Position numbers and translations under genes: made by a program
Assembly (NCBI RefSeq): GCF_028656955.1
Contig: NZ_JAMDGY010000083.1
Span: forward strand, 1 to 38,932
Length of the DNA stretch: 38,932 nt
Direction of reading: 5' to 3'
DNA from: Pseudomonas fontis
Lineage (GTDB): Bacteria > Pseudomonadota > Gammaproteobacteria > Pseudomonadales > Pseudomonadaceae
Part shown: positions 16,597-24,829 of the stretch, piece after piece
How the letters are laid out: every line of letters starts with the position of its first letter
Position numbering within the stretch: the first letter of the stretch is position 1
Notes under the pieces: generated by a model
What the model was told of the DNA's origin: nothing
Seen by the model: only the letters and a program-made list of their open reading frames with translations
Database searches by the model: none

Positions 16597-17889
16597 ATGA
16601 CCGCCGGTGCTCCGCACACTGCTTCCTACTACGCCGCCAGCAGCGTGCCGCAGCCCGAGTACGCGCCGCTGGCAGGTGAACAGGTGTGTGATGTCTGTGT
16701 GGTCGGCGGCGGCTTCTCCGGGCTGAACACGGCCATCGAGCTGGCCGAGCGCGGCTTCAGCGTGGTGCTCCTGGAAGCGCACCGGATCGGCTGGGGCGCC
16801 AGCGGGCGCAATGGTGGCCAGCTGATCCGCGGGGTCGGCCATGGCCTGGAGCAGTTCCGCTCACTGTTGGGCGACAACGGTGTGCGCGAGCTGAAACTGA
16901 TGGGCCTGGAGGCGGTGGAGATCGTCCGCCAGCGCGTCGAGCAACACGCCATCGACTGCGACCTGACCTGGGGCTACTGCGACCTGGCCAACAAGCCGCG
17001 TGACTATCAGGGCTTCATCGAAGACGCCGAAGAACTGCAAAGCCTGGGCTATCGCCACGAGCTGCGCCTGGTCGAGCCGGGGCAGATGGCCTCGGTGATC
17101 GGCTCTGATCGCTACGTGGGCGGCATGATCGACATGGGCTCTGGGCACCTGCACCCACTGAACCTGGCCATCGGTGAAGCCAGGGTTGCCGAGCAACTGG
17201 GGGTGCGCCTGTATGAACAATCACCGGTGACCCGCATCGACTATGGCCCGCAGGTGCGCGTGCACACCCCGCAAGGCAGCGTGCGCGCCACTACCCTGGT
17301 GCTCGGCTGCAATGCCTACCTCAATGGCCTGAACCCGCAGCTGGGCGGCAAGATCCTGCCGGCCGGCAGCTACATCATCGCCACCGAACCCTTGAGCGAA
17401 GCCCAGGCCCGCCAGTTGCTACCGCAGAACATGGCGGTGTGCGACCAGCGCGTGACGGTGGACTATTTCCGCCTGTCTGCCGATCGGCGCTTGCTGTTCG
17501 GCGGGGCCTGCCATTACTCCGGCCGTGATCCGCAGGACATTGCCGGCTATATGCGGCCGAAGATGCTCAAGGTGTTCCCGCAGTTGGCCGATGTACGCAT
17601 CGATTATCAGTGGGGCGGGATGATCGGCATTGGCGCCAACCGCCTGCCGCAGATCGGCCGGCTGCGCGAACAGCCGAATGTGTATTACGCCCAGGCGTAC
17701 TCCGGGCATGGCCTGAATGCCACGCACCTGGCCGGGCGACTGCTGGGCGAGGCGATCAGTGGCGAACAGAGCGGGCGCTTTGATCTGTTCGCCCAGGTCC
17801 CGCACATCACCTTCCCGGGCGGCCAGCATTTGCGTTCACCGCTGTTGGCGCTGGGGATGCTCTGGCATCGGCTCAAAGAGCTGGTCTGA
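16597..17889 (+). CDS. FAD-dependent oxidase, gamma-glutamylputrescine oxidase-like
   Basis: DAO-superfamily flavoprotein of 430 aa, similar to PuuB of E. coli and the PauB enzymes of P. aeruginosa. These oxidise gamma-glutamyl-polyamines to aldehydes with release of ammonia. The Rossmann motif VVGGGFSGLNTAIELAERGF lies at about 35-54, followed by the family signature GWGASGRNGGQL at about 66-77. The C-terminal GMIGIGANRLPQIGRL and YAQAYSGHGLNATHLAG complete the FAD site. The context fits polyamine use: a PauR-type regulator and a KauB/PuuC-like dehydrogenase are nearby, and a PuuD-like hydrolase is at the window end. Exact substrate among putrescine, spermidine or others is not determined. 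Confidence 0.85.
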   Translation: MTAGAPHTASYYAASSVPQPEYAPLAGEQVCDVCVVGGGFSGLNTAIELAERGFSVVLLEAHRIGWGASGRNGGQLIRGVGHGLEQFRSLLGDNGVRELKLMGLEAVEIVRQRVEQHAIDCDLTWGYCDLANKPRDYQGFIEDAEELQSLGYRHELRLVEPGQMASVIGSDRYVGGMIDMGSGHLHPLNLAIGEARVAEQLGVRLYEQSPVTRIDYGPQVRVHTPQGSVRATTLVLGCNAYLNGLNPQLGGKILPAGSYIIATEPLSEAQARQLLPQNMAVCDQRVTVDYFRLSADRRLLFGGACHYSGRDPQDIAGYMRPKMLKVFPQLADVRIDYQWGGMIGIGANRLPQIGRLREQPNVYYAQAYSGHGLNATHLAGRLLGEAISGEQSGRFDLFAQVPHITFPGGQHLRSPLLALGMLWHRLKELV

Positions 17890-17906
17890 CGCGCGCTTGG
17901 GGCCTC

Positions 17907-17977
17907 TCGCCGGCAAGGCCGGCTCCCACAGAATTGCTGTAGCAGCTAAACCCTGTGGGAGCCGGCCTTGCCGGCGA
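17907..17977. repeat. REP pair (perfect 25-bp inverted arms)
   Basis: TCGCCGGCAAGGCCGGCTCCCACAG at 17907-17931 has a perfect inverted copy at 17953-17977. It lies between the convergent oxidase gene and the DUF1127 gene. The CCCACAG ends face inward, the opposite of the pair at 9607. Confidence 0.9.
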
Positions 17978-17984
17978 AGCGGCC

Positions 17985-18215
17985 TCAATTGCGCCAGAAC
18001 GGCTTGAGCCCTTCACGCTGGGCCTGCTCAGGCGTCAGCCCGATATCGCGCAACTGCTCGGCATCCAGCCCCAGCAGCTCGTGCCGCGACTGCCAGCGAT
18101 GCACCATCAACTGCCAACGGTTCATCCCCGCCGGGGTGCTGTAGAGCTGTGGACGTTGCGCGTCCTGCAACTCTTCGCTGTGCAATTTCAAACGCACATC
18201 GCTCAAGCCGTTCAT
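17985..18215 (-). CDS. DUF1127 domain small protein
   Basis: Protein of 76 aa ending in the DUF1127 pattern: WQLMVHRWQSRHELLGLDAEQLRDIGLT. Small arginine-rich DUF1127 proteins in other proteobacteria have been tied to phosphate, RNA turnover and stress adaptation, but this one has no assigned function. I chose the ATG at 18215 (GGAG about 10 bases upstream) over a start 18 codons earlier. It is divergent from a MocR regulator, and the intergenic region carries four copies of ATCTGTA, so that regulator may control it. Confidence 0.78.
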   Translation of the reverse strand: MNGLSDVRLKLHSEELQDAQRPQLYSTPAGMNRWQLMVHRWQSRHELLGLDAEQLRDIGLTPEQAQREGLKPFWRN

Positions 18216-18276
18216 CGCTTCATTTCTCCAGGGTGGGTAGACCGTGTAGAAATGATGCCGCCTTGTCAAAAAGCAT

Positions 18277-18373
18277 TACAGATTCAAAGCAGGACTATTA
18301 TTTCCATACAGATCTGACGGATTCGGCTCTGAATGCTGTATTTTTCCCACATCTGTATCGGTATGTATCTGTA
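18277..18373. promoter_or_regulatory. Four-copy ATCTGTA array in MocR/DUF1127 intergenic region
   Basis: The heptamer TACAGAT occurs at 18277-18283 and 18307-18313. Its complement ATCTGTA occurs at 18351-18357 and 18367-18373. The right-hand pair is a direct repeat with a 16-bp period, ending about 20 bp before the MocR start. MocR/GabR regulators are known to bind direct repeats in their own divergent promoter, so this is a candidate operator set. Confidence 0.5.
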
Positions 18374-18393
18374 GGACCACCCAGGAGTACGCC

Positions 18394-19818
18394 ATGACCC
18401 TCTACGTCAACCTTGCCGAGCTGCTGGGTGCGCGCATCGAACAGGGCCTTTACCGCCCCGGCGATCGCCTGCCGTCAGTGCGCGCCCTGAGCGTCGAGCA
18501 TGGCGTCAGCCTAAGCACCGTGCAGCAGGCCTACCGCCTGCTGGAAGACCACGGCCTGGCGGCACCGCGCCCCAAGTCCGGCTACTTCGTGCCCAATGAC
18601 CGCAACCTCCCGGCCCTGCCTGCGGTCACCCGCCCGGCGCAGCGCCCGGTGGAAATCTCGCAGTGGGAACAAGTCGTCGAGCTGGTGCGCAGCACCCCGA
18701 GCAAGGACGTGGTGCAACTGGGCCGCGGCATGCCGGACGTCGAGTGCCCAACGCTCAAACCATTGCTGCGCAGCCTTGCGCAACTGAGCCGGCGCCAGGA
18801 CATGCCGGGCCTGTACTACGACAGCATCAGCGGCACCCCGGCGCTGCGCGAGCAGATCGCCAGGTTGATGCTCGATTCCGGCTGCACCGTCAGTGCCGCC
18901 GACCTGGTGATCACCACGGGCTGCCATGAAGCCTTGTCCGCCAGTATTCGTGCGGTCTGCGAGCCGGGCGATATCGTCGCAGTGGACTCGCCCAGCTTCC
19001 ACGGCGCCATGCAGACCCTCAAGGGCTTGGGCATGAAGGCCCTGGAAATCCCCACCGACCCGATCACCGGGATCAGCCTCGAAGCGCTGGAGCTGGCCCT
19101 GGAACAATGGCCGATCAAGCTGATCCAGCTCACCCCCAGCTGCAACAACCCGCTCGGCTACATCATGCCCGAGGCGCGCAAGCGCGCCCTGCTGACCCTG
19201 GCGCAGCGCTTCGACGTGGCCATCCTGGAAGACGATGTGTACGGCGACCTGGCGTACACCTACCCGCGCCCGCGCACCATCAAGTCATTCGATGAAGACG
19301 GCCGCGTGCTGCTGTGCAGCTCGTTCTCCAAAACCCTGGCGCCGGGACTGCGTATCGGTTGGGTCGCGCCGGGGCGTTACCTGGAGCGGGTGCTGCACAT
19401 GAAGTACATCAGCACCGGCTGCACCGCGACCCAGCCGCAGCTGGCCATCGCCGACTTCATCGAAGGCGGCCACTACCAGCCCCACGTGCGACGCATGCGC
19501 AGCCAGTACCAGCGCGCGCGCGACCAGATGATCGACTGGGTCACCCGCTACTTCCCCGTGGGCACTCGCTGCAGCCGGCCGCAAGGCGGCTTCATGCTCT
19601 GGGTGGAATTGCCGGAAAGTTTCGACACGCTTCGGCTGAACCGCGCTTTACTTGGGCAAGGCGTGCAGATCGCAGTGGGCAGCATCTTCTCGGCCTCGGG
19701 CAAGTACCGCAACTGCCTGCGCATGAACTTCGCCGCGCGGCCCACCCCCGAGGTCGAGGCGGCAGTGCGCAAGGTCGGCGAAACCGCCATTCGTCTACTG
19801 GCCGACGAGCCCGGCTGA
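18394..19818 (+). CDS. MocR-family (GntR-aminotransferase) transcriptional regulator
   Basis: Regulator of 474 aa with an N-terminal GntR winged helix-turn-helix at about 5-72 (LYRPGDRLPSVRALSVEHGV, then STVQQAYRLLEDHGL). A fold-type-I aminotransferase-like domain follows, at about 110-465. The PLP lysine is visible in SSFSKTLAPGLRIGW, and the substrate-pocket pattern NNPLGY is also present. MocR proteins use PLP as a sensor rather than for catalysis, and control PLP, GABA, taurine or amino-acid metabolism. AGGAG precedes the ATG. It is divergent from the DUF1127 gene, with the heptamer array between. The effector is not known. Confidence 0.9.
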   Translation: MTLYVNLAELLGARIEQGLYRPGDRLPSVRALSVEHGVSLSTVQQAYRLLEDHGLAAPRPKSGYFVPNDRNLPALPAVTRPAQRPVEISQWEQVVELVRSTPSKDVVQLGRGMPDVECPTLKPLLRSLAQLSRRQDMPGLYYDSISGTPALREQIARLMLDSGCTVSAADLVITTGCHEALSASIRAVCEPGDIVAVDSPSFHGAMQTLKGLGMKALEIPTDPITGISLEALELALEQWPIKLIQLTPSCNNPLGYIMPEARKRALLTLAQRFDVAILEDDVYGDLAYTYPRPRTIKSFDEDGRVLLCSSFSKTLAPGLRIGWVAPGRYLERVLHMKYISTGCTATQPQLAIADFIEGGHYQPHVRRMRSQYQRARDQMIDWVTRYFPVGTRCSRPQGGFMLWVELPESFDTLRLNRALLGQGVQIAVGSIFSASGKYRNCLRMNFAARPTPEVEAAVRKVGETAIRLLADEPG

Positions 19819-19882
19819 GGGTAGCGTTGCGCCGCCCTTTGCGGTCCACACAGACAACCCCTGTGCTCAAGGACACCCCGTT

Positions 19883-21439
19883 TTGACCAATCACCGGGCC
19901 CTGCCCTTCCTGCTGATGCTGGCACTCGCCCTGGGCGGGTGCGCCAGCCTTGGCCCGCCCCGCGTCATCAGCCAGGCAATGCCGGCCGGCGACTCGGCGT
20001 TCGGCCGCTCGGTGCAGCGCCAGGCCTCGGCCTATGACGGGCGCTCCGGCTTTCGCCTGCTGCCCAACAGCAACGAGGCGTTCCGCGCCCGTGCCGAGCT
20101 GATACGCAACGCCCAGAGCAGCATCGACCTGCAGTACTACATCGTCCACGATGGCCTCAGCACCCGCGCCTTGCTCCAGGAACTGCTGCTGGCGGCCGAC
20201 CGCGGGGTGCGCGTGCGTATCCTGCTCGACGACACCACCAGCGACGACCTGGAGGACGCCATGGGCACCATGGCGGCGCACCCGAACATCCAGATCCGCG
20301 TGTTCAACCCGCTGCAGCTGGGCCGCAGTACCGGGGTGACGCGAGCCGTCGGCCGCCTGTTCAACCTGTCACTGCAACACCGGCGCATGCACAACAAGCT
20401 GTTCCTGGTGGACAACAGCATGGCCATCGTCGGCGGGCGCAACCTGGGTGACGAGTATTTCGACGCCGAGCCGAACCTCAACTTCACCGACATCGACCTG
20501 CTCGGTGTCGGGCCGGTGGCCGAGCAGCTCGGGCACAGTTTCGACCAGTACTGGAACAGCGCCCTGAGCCGGCCGATCAACGATTTTTTCTACTTCCAGC
20601 CTGACGCCGACGACCTGCGCGCCAGCCGCCAGCGCCTGGAGGCCTGGCTGGCTGATGCGAAAATCAAGCGCAAGGCGCTGTATGAGCGGCTGATGGCCTA
20701 CCAGACCCATCCACGCCTGGATGTCTGGCGCAACGAGCTGATCTGGGCGCACAACCAGGCATTGTGGGATGCCCCAAGCAAGGTGCTGGCCCGGGATGAA
20801 CCCGACCCCCAACTGCTGCTGACCCAGCAACTGGCGCCGCAGATGAACAGCGTGCAGCACGAGCTGATCCTGATTTCGGCGTATTTCGTGCCGGGAGAAA
20901 CCGGCCTGCTGTACCTGACCAGCCGCGCCGATGCCGGGGTCTCGGTCGACCTGCTGACCAATTCACTGGAGGCCACCGATGTACCTGCCGTGCACGGCGG
21001 CTATGCGCCCTACCGCAAGGCCTTGCTGGAACACGGGGTGAAGTTGCATGAACTGCGCCGCCAGCCAGGTGAGCCGAGCAGTGGCAGGCTCCACCATTTC
21101 GGCGGCTCGTCCGATTCCAGCCTGCACAGCAAGGCCATCGTCTTCGACCGGCAGAAAACCTTTATCGGCTCGTTCAACTTCGACCCGCGTTCAGTGTTGT
21201 GGAACACCGAGGTCGGCGTACTGGTCGACAGCCCGGAGCTGGCCGAATACACCCGCGACCTGGCCGTACAAGGCATGGCCCCGGCCCTCAGCTACCAACC
21301 ACGCCTGCAAGACGGCCAACTGGTCTGGGTAACCGAGGACAACGGCCAACTGCACACCCTGACCACCGAACCCGGCGGCCTGTGGCGCCGCTTCAATGCC
21401 TGGATCAGCAAGGCCGTTGGCCTGGAACAGATGCTCTAG
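19883..21439 (+). CDS. Lipoprotein phospholipase D / cardiolipin synthase-like protein
   Basis: Protein of 518 aa with a lipoprotein signal: hydrophobic run FLLMLALALGG then Cys in the lipobox LGGC at about 18-21, so it should be anchored facing the periplasm. Two HKD motifs form one phospholipase D active site. The first is HNKLFLVDNSMAIVGGRN at about 171-188, the second HSKAIVFDRQKTFIGSFNFD at about 415-434. This is the layout of ClsC/YmdC-type cardiolipin synthases, which condense two phospholipids, but hydrolase or transphosphatidylase activity is equally possible. The start is TTG, about eight bases after AAGGA. Its TAG stop shares the palindrome CTAG with the convergent MFS gene. Confidence 0.87.
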   Translation: MTNHRALPFLLMLALALGGCASLGPPRVISQAMPAGDSAFGRSVQRQASAYDGRSGFRLLPNSNEAFRARAELIRNAQSSIDLQYYIVHDGLSTRALLQELLLAADRGVRVRILLDDTTSDDLEDAMGTMAAHPNIQIRVFNPLQLGRSTGVTRAVGRLFNLSLQHRRMHNKLFLVDNSMAIVGGRNLGDEYFDAEPNLNFTDIDLLGVGPVAEQLGHSFDQYWNSALSRPINDFFYFQPDADDLRASRQRLEAWLADAKIKRKALYERLMAYQTHPRLDVWRNELIWAHNQALWDAPSKVLARDEPDPQLLLTQQLAPQMNSVQHELILISAYFVPGETGLLYLTSRADAGVSVDLLTNSLEATDVPAVHGGYAPYRKALLEHGVKLHELRRQPGEPSSGRLHHFGGSSDSSLHSKAIVFDRQKTFIGSFNFDPRSVLWNTEVGVLVDSPELAEYTRDLAVQGMAPALSYQPRLQDGQLVWVTEDNGQLHTLTTEPGGLWRRFNAWISKAVGLEQML

Positions 21440-22581
21440 CCCTGCGCGGTCGCCGGCTCGAACGCATTCGGTCGACGCGCCAGCAGCACCAGGCCGAAGG
21501 CCCCGGCCGCCATCAGCAGCGGCAGTGCATGACCACTGACCCATTGGCTGCCGGCCCCTGCCGCCAGCGGGCCGATCAGGCAGCCGATACCCCAGAGTTG
21601 CGCAACATGGGCATTCGCCCGCACCAGCGCATCATCGCGAAAACGCTCGCCGATCAGCACCAGCGACAGGGTGAACAAACCACCGGCACTGGCCCCGAAC
21701 AGCACCCACAATGGCCAGATCAGCGGCGTGTGCATCAGCACCGGAATGGCCAGGCTCGAGACCAGCAACGTCACCGCACAGCCACCGAACAGGGTCTTGC
21801 GTGACATGCGGTCGGCCAGCGCGCCAATCGGCAGTTGCAACAGCGCATCGCCCACCACCACGGTGCTGACCATGAACAGCGCCACCTCTGCCGTGAACCC
21901 TTGCTGCAGGCAATACACCGGCAACAAGGTGAGGATCATCGCTTCGAACGCCGCGAACAAGGCAATCGCCCAGGCGATCACCGGCAGGTTCTTGCAGAAG
22001 CCGACCAGGTCGCGCAGGCTGACCGAGTGCGCCTCACTGGTCGGCGCCCCGTCTCGCCCGAGCAAGGCCAACGGCGCCACCAGCAACAGCCCGGCGCCGA
22101 TCCACAGGCCCAGGTCGTCTTCCGACCCGACCAGCCCGAGCAACAGCGGGCCCGCCAGTTGGCTCAGCGCATAGCTGCTGCCATACAAGGCCACCAGCCG
22201 CCCGCGCCACTGTTCGACCACCAGTTGGTTGATCCAGCTTTCGCCGAGGATGAACACGATGGTCAGGATCATCCCGATCAGCAGGCGCAGCAGCAGCCAC
22301 ACCGGGTAGCTGGGCAACAGCGCCACCAGGGCGATGGACAGTGCCCCGGCCAGCAGGCACAGGCGCATCAGGGTTGGCGTGCCGAAACGCGCCGCCAAAC
22401 GGCTGGACAGGCTCGCACCGACCAGGACGCCAATGGCCGGCATCGCCGCCATCACGCCGATGGCGAAGCTGCCGTAACCCCAGCTTTCCAGGCGCAGCGA
22501 TACCAGCGGCATGCTCATGCCCAGCGCCAGGCCGACGCTGAGCACCGCCGACAACACGGCGAAATAGGTCCCCCAGCGCAT
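21436..22581 (-). CDS. MFS transporter (YcaD-like)
   Basis: Major facilitator protein of 381 aa with about 12 hydrophobic segments. The opening 'TYFAVLSAVLSVGLALGMSM' and the internal LGESWINQLVVEQWRGRLVA resemble the YcaD/UPF0226 group of uncharacterised transporters. ADRMSRKTLFGG matches the MFS loop between segments 8 and 9. The ATG at 22581 follows AGGAG; the longer upstream frame runs into a REP element and is unlikely to be translated. The substrate is unknown. It lies 113 bp downstream of the aldehyde dehydrogenase on the same strand, with a REP pair between. Confidence 0.85.
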   Translation of the reverse strand: MRWGTYFAVLSAVLSVGLALGMSMPLVSLRLESWGYGSFAIGVMAAMPAIGVLVGASLSSRLAARFGTPTLMRLCLLAGALSIALVALLPSYPVWLLLRLLIGMILTIVFILGESWINQLVVEQWRGRLVALYGSSYALSQLAGPLLLGLVGSEDDLGLWIGAGLLLVAPLALLGRDGAPTSEAHSVSLRDLVGFCKNLPVIAWAIALFAAFEAMILTLLPVYCLQQGFTAEVALFMVSTVVVGDALLQLPIGALADRMSRKTLFGGCAVTLLVSSLAIPVLMHTPLIWPLWVLFGASAGGLFTLSLVLIGERFRDDALVRANAHVAQLWGIGCLIGPLAAGAGSQWVSGHALPLLMAAGAFGLVLLARRPNAFEPATAQG

Positions 22582-22609
22582 CTCGTGCTCCTGTGCGGGT
22601 GTTAAATGC

Positions 22610-22676
22610 ATCGCGGGACGAGCCCACTCCCCCAAGGTCATGCAACAACCCTGTGGGAGCGGGCGCGTCCCGCGAT
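22610..22676. repeat. Inverted repeat pair (GGGAGCGGGCGCGTCCCGC family)
   Basis: ATCGCGGGACGAGCCCACTCCC (22610-22631) and its near-perfect inverted copy at 22655-22676 (20 of 22 matching) form a REP pair. It differs in its central part from the CCGGCCTTGCCGG family. A single arm of the same family is at 32119-32137. It lies between the MFS gene and the aldehyde dehydrogenase. Confidence 0.75.
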
Positions 22677-22694
22677 TAGGTCAGGCTGGTTGGG

Positions 22695-24189
22695 TTACAG
22701 CTTGATCCAGGTCGCCTTGAGTTCGGTGTACTTGTCCAGCGCGTGCAGCGATTTGTCGCGACCGTTGCCCGACTGCTTGAAGCCGCCAAACGGTGCGGTC
22801 ATGTCACCACCGTCGTACTGGTTGATCCAGACGCTGCCAGCGCGCAGGGCACGGGCGGTGTGGTGGGCCTTGGAGATGTTCGAGGTCCATACACCGGCAG
22901 CCAGGCCGTACGGAGTGTCGTTGGCGATGGCGATGGCTTCTTCGACGGTGTCGAAGGTGATCACCGACAGCACTGGGCCGAAGATTTCTTCCTTGGCGAT
23001 GCGCATGGCGTTGTTCACGCCGTCGAAGATGGTCGGTTCGACGTAGGTGCCGCCGGTCTCTTCGAGGATGCGCTTGCCGCCCACCAGCAGCTTGGCGCCA
23101 TCGCTGTGGCCTGCTTCGATGTAGGACAGCACGGTGTTCATCTGCTGGGTATCGACCAGGGCACCGACGGTGGTGGCCGGGTCTAGCGGGTTGCCCTGGT
23201 TTCCAGGCTTTCAGGGCTTCCAGCACCATCGGCAGGAACTGCGCCTTGATCGAGCGCTCCACCAGCAGGCGCGAACCGGCAATGCACACTTCGCCCTGGT
23301 TGAAGGCGATGGCAGCAGCGGCGGCTTCGGCGGCGGCCTTGAGGTCAGGGGCATCAGCGAAGACGATGTTCGGGCTCTTGCCGCCGGCTTCCAGCCAGAC
23401 GCGCTTCATGTTCGACTCACCGGCGTAGATCATCAATTGCTTGGCGATCTTGGTAGAACCGGTAAACACCAGGGTGTCCACATCCATGTGCAGGGCCAGG
23501 GCCTTGCCAACGGTGTGGCCGAAGCCTGGCAGTACGTTCAGCACACCCGCCGGAATACCGGCTTCGATGGCCAGCTGGGCAATGCGGATTGCGGTCAGGG
23601 GCGATTTCTCGGACGGCTTGAGGATCACCGAGTTACCGGTGGCCAGCGCGGGGCCGAGTTTCCAGCACGCCATCATCAGTGGAAAGTTCCACGGCACAAT
23701 GGCCGCGACCACGCCCACAGGCTCACGGGTAACCAGGCCAAGCTGGTCGGGCGGGGTCGCAGCAACTTCGTCATACACCTTGTCGATGGCTTCGCCGTTC
23801 CAGCGCAGCGCCTGGGCAGCACCCGGCACGTCGATGTTCAGCGAGTCGCTGATCGGCTTGCCCATGTCCAGGGTTTCCAGCAGGGCCAGCTCTTCGACGT
23901 TCGCCTTGAGCAGCGCGGCGAAGCGGATCAGCGTGGCTTTGCGCTTGGCCGGGGCCAGGCGCGACCAGACGCCGGAATCGAAGGTGGCGCGGGCGTTTTC
24001 CACGGCGCGGTTGGCGTCGGCTTCGTCGCAGCTGGCGATCTGTGCCAGGAGGCGTCCGTCGACCGGGCTCAGGCACTCGAACGTGGCATTGGAAACGGCG
24101 GCGGTGTACTCACCATTGATGAAAGCACGGCCTTCGATCTTCAGTTGCTGGGCGCGTTGTTCCCAGTCCGCACGAGTCAGGGTGGTCAT
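22695..24189 (-). pseudogene. kauB: Aldehyde dehydrogenase (KauB/PuuC-like), interrupted by a +1 frameshift
   Basis: NAD(P)-dependent aldehyde dehydrogenase of about 497 aa, orthologous in place and sequence to enzymes oxidising 4-guanidinobutyraldehyde and gamma-glutamyl-aminobutyraldehyde in arginine and polyamine breakdown. The catalytic Glu (WLEAGGKSPNIVF) and Cys (NQGEVCIAGSR) are both in the N-terminal part. An extra C in the run at 23194-23196 shifts the frame: the 5' part (24189 to about 23197) reads to KAWKPG. The rest (about 23193 to 22695) resumes in another frame as NPLDPATTVGAL and continues to the normal end ATWIKL. One base removed restores a full-length protein. This may be a real disruption or a sequencing error. 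ATG at 24189 follows GAGGAG. Confidence 0.85.
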
Positions 24190-24319
24190 ACGAAACTCCT
24201 CTTGTTGAGATGCAGTGCCGCACGAGGGGCCACAGGCACTGTCAGAAATTCTGCCGGAGCGAGAGTGCTCTACGGGCACCCGCCACCCTAAACTACTGGG
24301 GGCCAGATTATCAATATAT

Positions 24320-24348
24320 TTGACATTACATCGCCAAATGCCTATCGA
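24320..24348 (+). promoter_or_regulatory. Putative sigma-70 promoter of the cupin gene
   Basis: A consensus -35 TTGACA (24320-24325), a 17-bp spacer, and -10 TATCGA (24343-24348) point to the cupin gene. The transcript would start near 24355, about 28 bases before the ATG. Confidence 0.55.
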
Positions 24349-24362
24349 TGTGCAGTTTATTT

Positions 24363-24370
24363 AACAAAAA
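24363..24370 (+). promoter_or_regulatory. Candidate Hfq/Crc (CA) motif at the cupin ribosome-binding site
   Basis: AACAAAAA fits the AAnAAnAA motif recognised in mRNA by Hfq together with Crc in pseudomonads. It directly abuts the ribosome-binding site GGGAAG and lies 13 bases before the ATG, the usual place for translational block. Assignment is by pattern only. Confidence 0.4.
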
Positions 24371-24383
24371 GGGAAGCAATTGC

Positions 24384-24746
24384 ATGAATATTGATCAGAT
24401 CATCGACATTGCCCAGGTCCTGAACGACGCCGAGCGCTACCGTCCGGCCGCCGAAAAAGTGCTCAAGGGCGACCCTGAACAAGCAGTCTTCAACCAGTAC
24501 TCCAGCCCGTGCGATCAGTTCGCGGCCGGTGTCTGGGAGGGCGCGGTGGGCCAGTGGACGGTCAATTACACCGAGCACGAGTACTGCGAGATTCTCCAGG
24601 GCGTGTCCGTGCTGCGTGACGGCGAAGGCACTGCCAAGACCCTGCGCGCCGGTGACCGCTTCGTGATCCCGGCCGGGTTCAAGGGCACCTGGGAAGTGCT
24701 GGAGCCGTGCCGCAAGATCTATGTGATGTTCGAGCCGAAGCAGTAA
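24384..24746 (+). CDS. Small cupin-domain protein (DUF861-like)
   Basis: Single-domain cupin of 120 aa. The core beta-barrel motifs appear as WTVNYTEHEYCEILQGVSVL at about 57-76 and RAGDRFVIPAGFKGTWEV at about 89-106, resembling the DUF861/EutQ-like cupin group. Function is unknown; relatives are often ligand-binding or metabolic accessory proteins. The ATG at 24384 has GGGAAG eight bases upstream. It is divergent from the KauB/PuuC-like dehydrogenase, with 194 bp between, suggesting shared control. A strong bidirectional terminator follows. Confidence 0.82.
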   Translation: MNIDQIIDIAQVLNDAERYRPAAEKVLKGDPEQAVFNQYSSPCDQFAAGVWEGAVGQWTVNYTEHEYCEILQGVSVLRDGEGTAKTLRAGDRFVIPAGFKGTWEVLEPCRKIYVMFEPKQ

Positions 24747-24777
24747 GCCTGCCGGGCCGCCCTCGTCGCCGGCCCAT

Positions 24778-24814
24778 AAAAAAAGGCCCGCATCCTAGGA
24801 TGCGGGCCTTTTTT
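24778..24814. terminator. Bidirectional terminator between cupin gene and rpmG
   Basis: The perfect 24-bp palindrome GGCCCGCATCCTAGGATGCGGGCC (24785-24808) is flanked by seven A on the left and six T on the right. It can therefore end transcripts from both convergent genes. Confidence 0.92.
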
Positions 24815-24829
24815 CGTCAGCCGGATCAA

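Noticed and set aside
22582..22641. Upstream extension of the MFS gene
   Set aside because: The extra 20 codons overlap a REP arm, and AGGAG sits right before the internal ATG at 22581.
22804..23193. Continuation of the aldehyde dehydrogenase 5' frame past the frameshift for about 130 codons
   Set aside because: The translation turns Arg/His/Pro-rich and unlike any domain, while the true C-terminus resumes in another frame. The stop-free run is a GC artefact.
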